From contig NC_134027.1 in assembly GCF_964204645.1 (NCBI RefSeq), positions 2,778,485-2,842,484 of the forward strand: DNA of 64,000 nucleotides, read 5' to 3'. This DNA is from Tubulanus polymorphus (Eukaryota > Nemertea > Palaeonemertea > Tubulaniformes > Tubulanidae). The stretch's first letter is position 1; every line of letters begins with the position of its first letter. The notes beneath the pieces are model-generated. The model made no database searches, had not been told where the DNA came from, and saw only the letters and a list, made by a program, of their open reading frames with translations. Shown here piece by piece: positions 28,401 to 40,240 of the stretch. The position numbers and the translations under genes were made by a program.

Positions 28401-31400
28401 GGACGTTTGAAAAAAATTTGTTACTTAAGACGTAAAAGCAGATAAGCTGCTTCCGTCTTTAATTATAATCGTGAGAATATCATTCCATCAGAAGAAATTA
28501 ATCCCTGATCTTCAGTAATGTTTCGAAGTCGGAAACAAATGTCGTAAGGCTTCGCTTCCCGAACGTGCGTCAATTTCTTATTTCTTTCGCTAACATTAAC
28601 TGTAAGGTTTCACATCGTGATGATGTTCTTATTTTCTATATTTCGTGCATTAGAACCACTCTAAATGCTTCGTATTGTTTATTTGCTGTCTTCAAATGAT
28701 GCTCACGTGGAAACCATTGAAAGCAGAAAATGAAAGAACTACGACGGCGACCGCTTATAAATACTTCACTAATAATGATGTGATTCAGGTACACAGTCAA
28801 TCAGACTGCTGATAAATGATATGTCAATTTCAAAGGGTACGTTGACAACTACACGAATACTTGCATCTCTGTCAAAGATATGAATCGAAGTTTGATGTTA
28901 TACAGTTACTCGTTTGAAACGAGCTCCTTACTTCGGGGGCATTCTCTACGGCGCAGTCGTGTTCACTGACGCAGCGCCTGAATACGTAATGAAGGTGGAT
29001 ATCAAGGAAAAAAACGCCACGGTAAAAATGACGGAAATATAAATGCCACAGCTCATGTCTGATGAATAATGCTGGAGGTAAAAGATATCGAGGGGTAGAA
29101 TTTCAAAAGTGGGACGATGCAGTCGGAAGATATACGAGATCGTCAATATTTTTGAATGGTGATTGCATCTATGCAATGAAGCGGGACGCAATGCTCAAGG
29201 TGTCTGAATATTTATTGTCTATCATATATTGGTGTGCCTTCACAACCGGATGGGCAACAAATGGACCGTAGCTAATGGTTGATTATTGCGCGTAATACTA
29301 AAAAGGCTAAAAAGTACAGTTACTGAGTACTGTATAGACGTAGACGCCGTATCTTTGCGCAGTAGCTTCTGAAATGTCAAATGCACCAGTGGTCATACTG
29401 TGCACCGCATCTGACAATTTGGGATTCTTTATTGCCTCCTGATATACATATGTGTGTGACAAACTATTTGGGACCTTGATGAGATGTCGCCGTCTGCTGT
29501 ATGCAATGCTCTTAGTGTATTGCAAATACGAGCTGTAAATCGCCGATCAATACGTCAATTATTCGTCCGAATTTGTATTATCTAACCGAGTATTAAAATG
29601 TGTTGGTATAATTTCTACATGTTGTAATGGTAATAAAAGTTTCCCAGCTGTCGCGTATGCTTTAGGAAGCAAAGGACACGATAAACCAGCCACGGAGAAT
29701 GTCACGAAAACGTCGTAAAATTGACAAACTGCCGTAAACCGTGGATCGTCTGTTGGCTAATCTCATCAGTAACCGGTATCTGTAACGTGAACACAATTAG
29801 TGATTCGGCATTTCCTACTGATACAATCAAAACTCCAAGGAAAACATTGATCTAATCCAATTGTGTTTGTTTCTTGTTAGTGGAGTCCGAAGAGATTTGC
29901 CCCGAAAGACACTTATATTGTTAGACACAGTGCTGTGATCCTTCGGGAATCCCTGATAAAATGCACCTCGACAGCTACCAGTCTTAGTCACTTTTTCCCC
30001 CGAACGTCGTGGGAATAACAGAGGCATCACAGACCACCTGCAGCAAACTAACCTCACATAGAATGCTGGGTGCGCGGTGCAGGATGCGAGCTGAAAATCT
30101 CGCTAAAATATTTTGATATGTTCTTGTCTATTCACCTTGTTATTGGTTCGTATCATATTTCCAGGCCTGAAATCTTATTTACATCAATATTTCGTATGTT
30201 TTGATGATTTAACACGTAAAAGCTTAAAAAAAATTTTGTTGCGTACACACGCAACGCACGACGCCTTAATTTCAAAGCGAGAAGTCGTAATTGAACGCAC
30301 GCCGTGTAAATAACTCGATCATCGTCTAAGACAAATTTCTAATCTAATAAAGTTAATGACTTGTTCAAGCGTTCGACAATTCCACGACTCCTATTCGGTG
30401 ATTACCGTCAATATTTTCGCTTTGATCGAATCGAAATTAACTAAATAGATTGTCGGTAATAAGAAAATCCAAAATGTGAAAAATGACTTCAAGGATTTTA
30501 AACTCCTGAAGGTGTATGGCGAATATCGATACTTTTCTAGGATTTCTATTCCGGATACATTGTGACGTAGAGAATTACTTCGATGGTAAGTCCTAGCGGT
30601 ATACGGAGCTGTTGTTGACATCGTATCAGTCACCTGCACGGGTATCAAGAGAATGGTTTCTTGTCTCGTCGGATTTTATGGGTTTCTCTGCATCACAACT
30701 CTTTCACGGTTATGAATTCCCGCCGGACTCGTAACAAGAGTTCGTACATTTATCAACACGTTAAACAAACACTTGTGTATAACGACATGTGTAATATGTC
30801 CAGTTTCTATCGTCCGTATCAACAATGTCCAAGAGGATATTGCTCTAACTCTTTATTTTGCCGCTGGAATGTGTACTCTGTGCGTCCATTACACGGGCGA
30901 ATTCCGGATAAGGGTTGAAAGATTTTTCCGGTACTTTCTGCCGTTCGTACGGTTCATATTACTAATTCTTCGTCCTACTATCAAAGTACGATGTTATTCA
31001 AAAGTCCTCACTAATTACGGTTGTTAGCAACAGCCTTCACACATACGTGTAAGTGCGTCTAAGTCAAAGCAATAACGCAGCATTTTCGAAGAGCTTTAGT
31101 TGAACTTGAAAATATCGCGATAAACGAAAAACTCGAGACGGGAAGAAAATGACACGACAGGAAACTTTCAAGTGCGCGTAGTTTTCAAGAGAATGCGCGC
31201 AGTAAAAAACTAGTTACATTAGGCGGGATGTTAGATGATAGTTCTTATTACCCAAGATGTAATTACTGTAGTTCGACATATTTAGCGTCGGTGAATTCAT
31301 TCTAGTCAATACTTGAAAAGAATGATTAATTACCTACAATATTGCGGCTTCACTACATTAGCTACGTACGATATCATTAATTTGTCCAATTCGACTATTT

Positions 31401-32320
31401 TTAAAAGAAATGGAACGTTATTGAAAAATGATTATGAAGCATGAAGAAATTGCAAATGAAACAGTGCATATGTGATTATAGTTCGTGGGTGAGGCTCGTT
31501 CTTGGACCTCCGGTCTGTGCTCAAATATCAAATGTAATATAACAGCGCTGGATTTCCTTTATAAGCCTAAGTATCAACATCGTGGGAGATGAATCCGCTA
31601 TAGGCCTACAGGTCGAATAATTGCACTTAGAATAATTTTCACTTGAACCCACACAAAGAGTTTGATAACAACAGCGAAATTATATAAGTGTATATGATAA
31701 TTAGAAAGAGGTGACAATTAATGGGTTCTGTGAAAAGTCACGTCACATGGTGCACATTGTTGCATCCGTTCTTCACGTGTTTAAAGATATCAAAATTCAC
31801 AAACAAGTTCATTTGAATTGTAGGACTCGTCTAGGAATGGTGTATTCAATTTGATCAACTTCGCACAATAGGCATTACTGCTGCAGGCAAGTAATGAAAA
31901 AATATTTCTATTCACGTGTCTGAATAGCTGAAATTCATGGCGGGGTTTGGATGATTACGGGTGTAACGCGTGCCGCATATCTCTTATACTCTGAACATGT
32001 AAGTGTTAAGTTCTTCGCGAGGATGATTTTTGTACAGATTCAGTGATTTCCCATTTCAGACTAGTGGTCAATAATGCTCAATGTTCAGGGCAATTGTGCC
32101 ATCAATTTGTAGCGATATGTCAGAGAATTAATGGGGTTATCTGTCACTCGTGGCTTAGGTAAAAATTCAGACCTCATTCACGCCAACACATTAGACATAT
32201 GGTGGGTTCGGAACAATAGGCGATAACCAATAAAGCAGTTAGTTAAAAAGAAAAGAAATCCAATATTTTCGTAAAAATATTCTAGAAATATATGCATGTC
32301 CTTGAGTAAAAAAGAAATGG
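19420..32320. other. Gene-poor intergenic DNA
   Basis: No gene recognised in about 13 kb. The longest ORFs are about 100-120 codons (for example 22,074-22,439 and 26,800-27,105, both +). They are low in known motifs and often have open antisense frames, as expected of AT-rich DNA. The minus frame at 26,808-27,035 looks somewhat protein-like (TPYAVEPRDNGNCRISQLVP) but has no usable splice sites that I could see. Confidence 0.5.
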
Positions 32321-32325
32321 GATAT

Positions 32326-32631
32326 TTAGTTTTTATGATGATATCGGCATAAGATGCCGCCAGTTAGGAAGAGTAATCTCTCATATTGTTGTTCCTCGGG
32401 TGATTCCGATGTATGTATATAAACATCGGATTGGTTTAATGACCTGTACTTATCCGAGGAGCTGATATCGTGGGCCATTTCGTGCTTGGCTTCACGGGAA
32501 AATGATGTAGATCTTGTTTGTTGCCTGCGAGTATTTTGTGATGGTGGCAAAATTACGCGATTATGTCTCCGTTGGTTCTCTTTGTGGCGGGATTTATCTG
32601 GGGGGCTGCATCTGCAGTGACATTTACAAAA
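32326..32631 (-). CDS. Candidate terminal exon of an unknown minus-strand gene
   Basis: An uninterrupted 101-codon frame runs from a possible acceptor (TATGTTAG, with a TACTAAA branch-point-like sequence shortly upstream) to a TAA stop. The exon starts in phase 0 with FCKCHCRCSPPDKSRHKE, a Cys-rich then very basic stretch like a membrane-proximal cytoplasmic tail. It continues with a polar Ser/Arg/Glu-rich segment (RSTSFSREAKHEMAHDISSS) and ends ILCRYHHKN. The composition is far from random AT-rich DNA. The rest of the gene would have to lie at higher coordinates on the same strand, and the GPCR at 34,340 would then be antisense or nested. I do not recognise the protein and found no confirmed upstream exon. 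Confidence 0.35.
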   Translation of the reverse strand, partial: FCKCHCRCSPPDKSRHKENQRRHNRVILPPSQNTRRQQTRSTSFSREAKHEMAHDISSSDKYRSLNQSDVYIHTSESPEEQQYERLLFLTGGILCRYHHKN

Positions 32632-33205
32632 CTAACATAGGAATTTAGTAGTTGTCGAATGAAAATTGCCTTAAATAAGGGAATATTTATTTACCGAATG
32701 TTCAAATAACCTGTCTGAGTTTTGCCTTAAAGTCAGCGACGCGGCTATCTATAAGAGCTGTTCATTTCACTGGAATCTGATGTTCACGAATATTTCAGAT
32801 CTCATATTTATTTTTTCTTCATTTTATTTCCAGGGTGTTTATAATAAGTGCATAAGCTTTCATGTATAACTGTGAATTTTTGATGAAGAATACTCGTAGG
32901 GTTTTGAAGAATAATCATGAAAATGTCTCTTAAGAGACGTTTCATGTTCTATAAATAAATGATATTGTTGGCATTTATGTAATAACATTTGGTCTACTGG
33001 TGTCATAAGATCTTGATGTCGACATGAAAAATATCGGCATTTTTTGCTGTAATTTTTCGTTAATCAAATATATCTCATGCATCTCATGGTTTGGCATCTA
33101 CACATAAGAATAATATTTATTTCTCAAATATATAAAGATAAACAAATATAGATATAAGATAAACGTATATAGTATAAATACATGGGTCAATTGAATATTG
33201 TTATT

Positions 33206-33296
33206 ATTGTCATTATCATCATCATCATTTTTAAGTGGAGCCCCGAGCTCTAAGAGAGTACTCGAAGGGGATCCCCTCTTTTAAAAATGTAACAAT
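33206..33296. repeat. Composite hairpin flanked by CAT/ATG repeats
   Basis: CATTTTTAA (33,226-33,234) pairs with TTAAAAATG (33,281-33,289). Inside, GGAGCCCC-GAG pairs with CTC-GAA-GGGG-ATCC (one bulge, one mismatch), and the apex CTCT-AAG-AGAG forms a small loop. Outside, ATTGT (33,206) pairs with ACAAT (33,292). The 12-bp palindrome AGGGGATCCCCT sits at 33,266-33,277. The whole could extrude as a cruciform. Confidence 0.6.
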
Positions 33297-33340
33297 AGCG
33301 ATCATATGATATAATAATCATATTCATGATAATGATAAAT

Positions 33341-33341
33341 A

Positions 33342-33373
<32 letters not shown>
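33341..33373 (+). repeat. (ATG/GAT)n trinucleotide microsatellite
   Basis: About eleven uninterrupted units of GAT/ATG. A shorter complementary CAT run at 33,217-33,228 lies about 120 bp upstream, so the two microsatellites are inverted relative to each other around the hairpin at 33,206-33,296. Confidence 0.9.
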
Positions 33374-33374
<1 letters not shown>

Positions 33375-34260
33375 GTAATAAAAGAAGAAAAAAAATGAAA
33401 ATAATGAAAGTGATAGAATTATTGATAATCATGGGGAAAAAAAGAGAAAAAATATAATACAAAAACAGAATAAAAGCAACATGATTACTTTATGAATATG
33501 ATTAAAAAATCATTAAATTAGATGTAACAGCATTGTAGGACAGATATACATAAATACAATACAGTACAAAGAATATTGTCAATGGGCAATGTAAAAAATA
33601 CATTAAGATAATTTATGTATTTTTGGTATAATTCAAACTTGATTATCAGTATACACATTTATTTGTATGTGTGTGTCATTGAGTCCTATGGTATCATATG
33701 GTAAACCCATTTCAGTTATTCTACTGACCCGTTTCGTTTCTATGACGTTATATTTATTATTTCGTTAGGTGATTTTTCGATATTTTATAAAACCGTTTCA
33801 AAAATTCAATTTAAATAAAATCCGTAGTGCTTATGTATATGATATACATGTAGAATAAAGGAACATACTCTGAAACATAAAAACGAAAAATAACTATATG
33901 AATTGGAGGTTAAATGATTAAATCGATAAACCACAGCAAATAGAGAAAAAAGCATAGTTGGTGATGATACTTGGAAACATTAGTTGGTGGTGATTGGGAG
34001 AGTATAGATATCGTTGAGTAGAATTACATATAGATGTTTCCAGATTCGAAGCTCCAGTGTGTTACAGTACAATCAATGATTGAATGTCATTCATCTTCGA
34101 TTGTTTGGCATGCACAAATATTCTCCTCTCGGTAATCCAATATATATCTTTGTTATCTTTGATATGTCTTTGTTATCTCTAAACGATGGGTACTTAATCG
34201 TAATTTGGGGATGAATTTGTGAAATAAAGTGATCTAACCTTTAGGATGTATTAATCGTGT

Positions 34261-34278
34261 ATTTTGTTGTCTTTTCAG
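34261..34278 (+). other. 3' splice site in the GPCR 5' UTR
   Basis: ATTTTGTTGTCTTTTCAG is a strong pyrimidine-rich acceptor 62 bp upstream of the GPCR start codon, so the mRNA very likely has at least one upstream non-coding exon. Its donor could not be placed. A five-codon upstream ORF (34,297-34,314, ending TAG, out of frame with the receptor) lies in the leader and may lower translation. Confidence 0.6.
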
Positions 34279-34339
34279 TTTGATTCACACTGGAGGATGA
34301 ATTATCGAGTATAGCGAGATAATACACTCGAGCAAACCA

Positions 34340-35515
34340 ATGATGGATGACACGGCTAATGTTTCATCCCTTACTTCCGGTTTGAACTCTGCCGGCGAGG
34401 TTTCGTATGACGTCATATCTACGACGATGAACACACTTTTAAACAATGGAAGTTTCAACGGATCAAACGTTACCGTAGAAGAACAGAAATCTGGACTAAA
34501 ACTATTTTCGAATTGGTACACGGGCGTACACGGTTACGTCAGTGTAGTGGTATGCGTTTTCGGTATTTTTTCGAATATTCTAAACGTCATAGTATTAACG
34601 CAGAAACACATGATTTCTTCAACAAACTACATACTGATAGCTCTGGCCGTCGCCGATCTGCTGAAAATGATGTCATATCTTCCATACGCGATGTATTTCT
34701 ATATAATCACAGCCCCTTCGGACGCCGCATCGCATCCCAAAGGTTGGATAATTTTCATCCTATGGCACAATGCGTTCGTGATAACTTGTCATACAATAGC
34801 TATGTGGCTAACGGTGGCTTTGGCAGTGTTCCGCTATATCGTGGTATGCCATCACACCCAGGGGCCACGACTTTGTAACTTATATCGTGCCAAAATAACA
34901 ATTGGATCTATAATCGTAGCAACTCTGTTCTTTTGTATACCGCAGTATATGCTACAAGAGATTATTCCAAGTGGTGATGGGTATTGGTTCAAAATTAGTG
35001 CCATAGCGGAAGCTAACAACGGCTTGTTGCAAGGCATCAGTTTCTGGGTGTACGGGGTTTCTATCAAGATCGCCCCTTGTATTGTGCTTACGCTTTTGAG
35101 TGCGCTGCTGATTCGAGCGATGTATATAGCTAACGAGAAACGAGCCCGATTGAAGTCTCAAGGAAAAAGAGCCGAATCTGAACGAACTCATGAACACAAT
35201 CGAACGACCGCCATGTTGGTGGCCGTCGTTTTGTGTTTCGTAATTACCGAACTACCGCAAGGTATTCTGATTCTTATCAGTGGAATACTTGGGAAATGGT
35301 TTTTCGAAGATGTGTACTCAGCTCTGGGCGATTTTATGGATGGTATTGTGCTTATTAACAGCGCTGTAAACTTTATTCTGTACTGCGGTATGAGCAAACA
35401 ATTTCGTGATACGTTCAAATCAGTTTTTCTTCAATCGTGTATCCCACCGCACAACAGTAAGCAAAATGGCCTGGTACACTATAGCACTATAAATACCGAG
35501 TCAACCCGGGTATGA
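34340..35515 (+). CDS. DMSR/FMRFamide-receptor-like class A GPCR
   Basis: This 391-aa seven-helix receptor is intact in one coding exon. The extracellular N-terminus has N-glycosylation sequons at about N7, N36, N40 and N43. Helices lie near residues 65-87, 96-123, 135-166, 184-206, 236-262, 288-316 and 332-349. Family signatures are LAVADLL in TM2, HTIAMWLTVALAVFRYIVVCH at the end of TM3 (FRY in place of DRY), FVITELPQGIL in TM6 (no CWxP) and INSAVNFILYCGMSKQFRDTF in TM7/helix 8. These are typical of Drosophila myosuppressin-receptor (DMSR) and nematode dmsr-like receptors for RFamide-type peptides. No Cys is present at the usual TM3 start or in extracellular loop 2. The C-terminus STRV fits a class I PDZ ligand. 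It probably signals through G proteins at the neuronal or muscle plasma membrane. The exact ligand is unknown. The first ATG in the exon was taken as start; a second ATG follows directly. Confidence 0.9.
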   Translation: MMDDTANVSSLTSGLNSAGEVSYDVISTTMNTLLNNGSFNGSNVTVEEQKSGLKLFSNWYTGVHGYVSVVVCVFGIFSNILNVIVLTQKHMISSTNYILIALAVADLLKMMSYLPYAMYFYIITAPSDAASHPKGWIIFILWHNAFVITCHTIAMWLTVALAVFRYIVVCHHTQGPRLCNLYRAKITIGSIIVATLFFCIPQYMLQEIIPSGDGYWFKISAIAEANNGLLQGISFWVYGVSIKIAPCIVLTLLSALLIRAMYIANEKRARLKSQGKRAESERTHEHNRTTAMLVAVVLCFVITELPQGILILISGILGKWFFEDVYSALGDFMDGIVLINSAVNFILYCGMSKQFRDTFKSVFLQSCIPPHNSKQNGLVHYSTINTESTRV

Positions 35516-35871
35516 ATGGACATTCGGGTCCGAGAAGACTAGGGCAGAATTTTACCCTTGTTTAGGTCGATGAGTCGACTTAAATGTAGACTATACACAT
35601 AGCAGCAAAAGTGTACATTTTAGGTGGTGCATAAGCTGTGATGGCGTGTAGACGGTCGAAACGCTGCGAGATTTCTTGTTCTTGTTTTTCATACAGATGC
35701 TACTTAAAGCTCCTTTGGTAGTTAAACAAGTAAACTCTGCGCTTAAGTTGTGGTACTTGAGAGATAAGTTTGCTTAAAATGTGGAAGTTAGCTATATTTT
35801 TGTTCGAGAGACTTTCCATATAATCTATTATCTTCATAAGTTGTTAATACTGTGAAAAGCTAATAACTATG

Positions 35872-36003
35872 GTGGTTGATTTGGCCATAACGTAGAATTC
35901 TTGGTGCAATGACAAGCTTTTTGAAAAAAAATGTTTTGGTTTTGGCGTCCTGACGTCCTCATTTGCGTATCAGGAATTCTACGTTATGGCCCGAATCTAC
36001 TAC
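35872..36003 (+). repeat. Long imperfect hairpin in the GPCR 3' flank
   Basis: GGCCATAACGTAGAATTC (35,883-35,900) is a perfect 18-bp inverted match to 35,974-35,991. Pairing extends outwards (35,872-35,880 with 35,995-36,003, 7 of 9) and inwards (GCAATGA near 35,906 with a complementary stretch near 35,961). The loop is about 50 nt. The structure ends one base before AATAAA (36,004-36,009), so it probably lies at the end of the GPCR 3' UTR. It may be a MITE, a microRNA-like hairpin or a processing element. Confidence 0.75.
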
Positions 36004-36009
36004 AATAAA
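36004..36009 (+). terminator. Likely GPCR poly(A) signal
   Basis: AATAAA, about 490 bp after the GPCR stop codon and immediately after the hairpin. No cleavage data are available, so this is the most plausible of a few AT-rich candidates. Confidence 0.4.
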
Positions 36010-39000
36010 TTACTGATTTACAATATCGTTTGATTCTTCTTAATGAACTGTCTTAAATCTAGTAAATATGTGTCATCAACTAATATCAATAATGACTTTA
36101 AGGTACATAAACGTTGTACCTGAATATTAATTATGATATGTTGTAATATCCAAAAGTCGTTTCATATGATAATACTGTTTATGTTGTGACCCTCTGGGCA
36201 ACATTTGATATATTTATTTGTTAACGGTTGACTGACGAGCGCCACCTTCCCATTTTTTTATGGCACAGATCTCATCCTGAAGGCTGTTCGCGTTTGATGG
36301 AAAAATGAATTTTCAGTTATATCCCGAGGTAAAACAAAGTCTCGCTCTTGTAAATCAAACATGTTTGCTGTTTCTAACCCTGAGACATTTTGTGTCGAAA
36401 GATCTTTTTTCAAAAACAAATAATCAATTCCCCGAATGTATCTACTTGCAATTCATCACGATACGTGGCCAAAATCAGCGACGGGTTAAACATATGTTGC
36501 TGCCGAACAACATATCTTATTAACGAGAGATTTTTTAAAAGGATTTCTCGTTTTCCGAAACAGAGACTTAACTGGTGCTTCATATATACAACTAACAGGT
36601 GTCTTCGATTTCCGATATCGACATTATACGAATTCACCCACTATTTTTGAGATCATTTATTATACGTCAGCCATGCTAGCTAGAAAGTCGCGTTGAGTCC
36701 AACACAAAGAAAGGTCGTCATTAATTTGCTTGTTATTTTATACTGGAAAGCAGCTGGATGGTTCTCACGGTGTGTTGACTAGATGGCATATTCAATCAAG
36801 ACAAAAATCCAACCGCGGCAATCAAATTCATTATTTATCGTCTGCCCCATGTAATATTACAAATCGAATGTCGAATCGTCGTAAAGTTGATCGATAGAAG
36901 ACATAAGTCTGATAAGATCGATTATATTCCTATGATTATCAGCACTTCTAGTATGGATCATTCCCGTATATTAATTACCTCCACTAAGGATGATGTTGAA
37001 GAGTGTGACAATAAATTTATGGTTTTGAACGGCCATGTTTATCATTTCTCCTTAAGATATATCATGGTTTATGCGATAGAGCTTCGACAGTTTGTCTCGC
37101 GATATTTTCGCCTCAGAAACACATTAAATAATCCGCTTGAAATAAACGATTGGTTGCAATCGCCCACATATCGAGATGGGCTTTTTAAGGGGGCAATGAG
37201 AGAAATTTGTGAATTTGCGTAAATGTTTAATGGTTTTGAATGTTTGAACGAATGAATGGAATGTAATATCTCTATTAGCGGCTAAATCCCTTTTAAGTGA
37301 TTATTATAACGCATTACGGTTATTACTATAGGGATATTAGCATTGCTTCGTAGATCAGCTAATTTGCTAAAACCTTGCATATATTTTACGAGTGAATTTC
37401 GCTTCCCGATTTCGATATTTTTTTGCAATTTTCTCATATTATTTCTTCTCAATTTCGGCTCGTATGTGCCACAGTGATTGTTTGGTGCTACTGTATTGTG
37501 ATATTGTATATAGTCTGAATGTCAGTCATGTTGTTACGACGAATCAAATGTATATATGATGTGTGAATGTGAATCGTAAGATTTTTCTGCAATTTTCTAG
37601 TTTCTTTAGTGTATTTGTTCTCTATTATCATTATAATCGTCGAGCTATATCGATTTTATTTCGAAACAAACCGTAGGAATTGAGCAGAATTCCATTAACA
37701 TTTCGGCAATCAGTATTTCGCATTCTGAACAGCACAACATTGAAGCTCTCGTTGAGTATCAAAGTAAATACACTACCACTAAATTCGCTTGTATCTGAAG
37801 CATCCTCCTCGCCTAGCTGTCAAAGGTCTGCCAAATTCATGTTGAATTGGTTCAATTCCGTTTCTTTCTATCTAACGTAATTATTCACCGAGAATCGATA
37901 AGCGTCGCTGAAAGGCTTTTTGAATTTTACTCTCGCAAACGAATCAGAATTTCTTTAATCAAGATGCATTTTGTACGGCGTCTTCAAGTTTTCTGATAAA
38001 TTGACTTTTCATTTCAATATTGTACCGGGGAGAACTTGAATAACGATGGAGTCAGTTGATTGATGATACAAACGGGATTTTGTTATAACCGATTGTAAAA
38101 ACATGTTTCCATTCGGACACTTGTTGATTGGCGCATGTTCTATTATTTAGCGAAGTATTTCCTCTTATGACTCTTAAATGTAGCATAGAAACATAACTCG
38201 ATACAGTTTTCGAGTGCAATTTTAAAAGGATGTGTATATGTACATTTAGGCTCGATCAATTTTTTGTGTTAACCTCAGTTCTTGAATCTGCATGTGTTTG
38301 ACTTACTTTTTCAATTAGAGCCATATCTAATGTGGAGGATGTTGTTGTAACGATTCTAAATCTGGTTCAAAAGTCTTATGATTATGTGAGTGACTTGGAT
38401 CTGAAAGAAGTGTTCATTCGCATATTGCGATATGTGAGTGTTTGGGCTGAATGCTTGTACAGAATCTGAACTACGTACTCTATTTGAGAATGAAATGTCT
38501 GATGATATCATTATTTACTGAATATCATCTTCAAATAACAGTGTAGGTTTATCTCTTAATAGCTTAACAGGTTTCGGTCAGTTACGGGTAAACCCGTCAC
38601 AATCGTGAGAAGTTTTTTTGCGTAAACGGTTTCATTTAATTTCGTGTGCTGGAAGAATGCGAATGATGTGCAAGTGAAAAAGTGAATGTGTGTAATCGTG
38701 GATGTTACGTCCATGGTGTAATTAATGTAATGTTGGACAGCTCGGTTCTGTGTGTATGATTGATATTACAGACACTCATTATTCCGTATAATACGGAATT
38801 ATTGTAACGAATGGTTGATAGATTTCGTTAACTGAACTGCCGTATTTCCCAATTAGCGCAATAAACCACCACGACCACGACTCCATAAACGTCAAATTCC
38901 TTTGAAAATACATAAAATGTATCTATTCAAAAGTTTGCGAGTTGTTGCTATTTTCATAACTTTTTTCTTTGACCGTGGATGATTTATATTCACCAGACAG

Positions 39001-39800
39001 TCGATCTATCGTTGTGGTGTGTTAGTTAACAGGAACAAAGAAGAGACGTTTGCTTTTGTTTTATTGGATGTACTTCTTATCCATCACCAAAACGATCATC
39101 TACTTCATTTCCTCGCGACTTCTCAGACGCGTTGTCAGATACTAAAGACATTTCCGCTCGAACCTCCGCGATAAGCCTTTAAGGACAATAACGGGAAACC
39201 AGTGGATGTGTTCGGACTTTCATTTATCCCGCTTATTGACTTCTAAGATGAAACCCTATTATACGTGACCGTGTATCAAATTAGTCGTTGACCGGAAAAT
39301 GTTTTGTACGTTGAGCCAGGGTAGTCTTTATCTTCGGAACTGGACAACATAATTGTAAGCTTTAAAAACAAGATAAGAATTTACTTGCTGATCAACTTCC
39401 CCGAGCTACCTCCACTAAAGACAAACAATGATTAAGATAGGATACGGCTCCTTTACTTCTGACTATTCATCCACAGTTACGTGCACAGATATATGTATAA
39501 AATGTCAAATGCTAAAAGAATGTGGGCGTACTTCCCCCGATGAGGAGAAGTAGTTCGGATTACATAGTGTGCGATGGAGTGGAATTGTTCAGTTATGTTT
39601 GGCTGTGCTTCACGAACTCATTTAGACAGAATGCATCATTACGAACCTACGGTCATTATGAGAAAAAAAGAATAAATAGAAGTTATTTAAAAAGTATCTA
39701 TAATTTTTCTATCATTTGCGTATAATGGTCCCATTTTCAGAACACTGGCTACTGATACGGACTATTAAGTTGACAACTCGCGTTTGAAGCCGCATGATTC
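36010..39800. other. Gene-poor intergenic DNA
   Basis: No gene recognised. The longest plus ORF (36,887-37,222, 111 codons, non-ATG first codon) has no known motif and no good splice sites around it. Confidence 0.5.
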
Positions 39801-39804
39801 AGTA

Positions 39805-40000
39805 ATTTCATATAAAGCTATTTTCATGTCGTACGAACGACGATGATTCTGTCATGGGTCTACGACTACGCGATCGAACGACGGCGCGTGAGTCGGCTAA
39901 TTTGGCACAATTGTTGGCGGAGCTAGCAGAAGCTCGTCTGGTTGATGAACTATTCGTGACTGCACAAAATAACACTGCGGTAGCCGTGGACAGCATCTAA
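39805..40000 (+). CDS. Candidate coding exon with Ala/Leu helix, unknown
   Basis: The plus frame is open for about 64 codons up to a TAA at 39,998-40,000. It contains an ATG from which it reads MGLRLRDRTTARESANLAQ and then LLAELAEARLVDELFVTAQ, ending AVAVDSI. This Ala/Leu/Glu/Arg-rich amphipathic helix and the GC-rich codons contrast sharply with the surrounding DNA. A 62-codon antisense ORF is its shadow. No convincing acceptor or promoter is visible and the protein is not recognised. It could be the last exon of an unseen gene, a small ORF, or a transferred or relic fragment. Confidence 0.25.
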
Positions 40001-40240
40001 CGTGACTCGACTGTCATTGGTAACGGTTAGGTTTAATTGGACCATCAAACGTGTGACATGTCTTGATTAGGATTGACTATGAAAAAAACCTCTTCGGAAT
40101 GACGGAATTACATGACACAGGAGACGCAGTTAACATTCAGATTGCGCTTAAAGAATGCAAGCTCCTGGTGATTTAGGACAGGAATCTCGAAACTAACGAC
40201 CAACGTTTCTCATCCATTTCCTTAATGTGTGTCTTCTTAG

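Larger units (their letters stand above)
32640..34270. other. AT-rich, low-complexity DNA upstream of the GPCR
   Basis: Very AT-rich sequence with TATA/ATAA-rich tracts (33,100-33,180), a trinucleotide microsatellite, a long hairpin, and the near-palindrome ATGTATAT-G-ATATACAT (33,833-33,849). No ORF here is convincing. The Ser-rich minus ORF at 33,250-33,462 is only the translated microsatellite. The 5' UTR exon of the GPCR may lie here or further upstream. Confidence 0.5.

Noticed and set aside
33250-33462. Ser-rich 70-codon minus ORF
   Set aside because: It is the translation of the GAT/ATG microsatellite and AT-rich flanks.
34513-35418. Several ORFs of 71-121 codons on both strands inside the GPCR
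   Set aside because: They are out-of-frame or antisense shadows of the receptor coding sequence.
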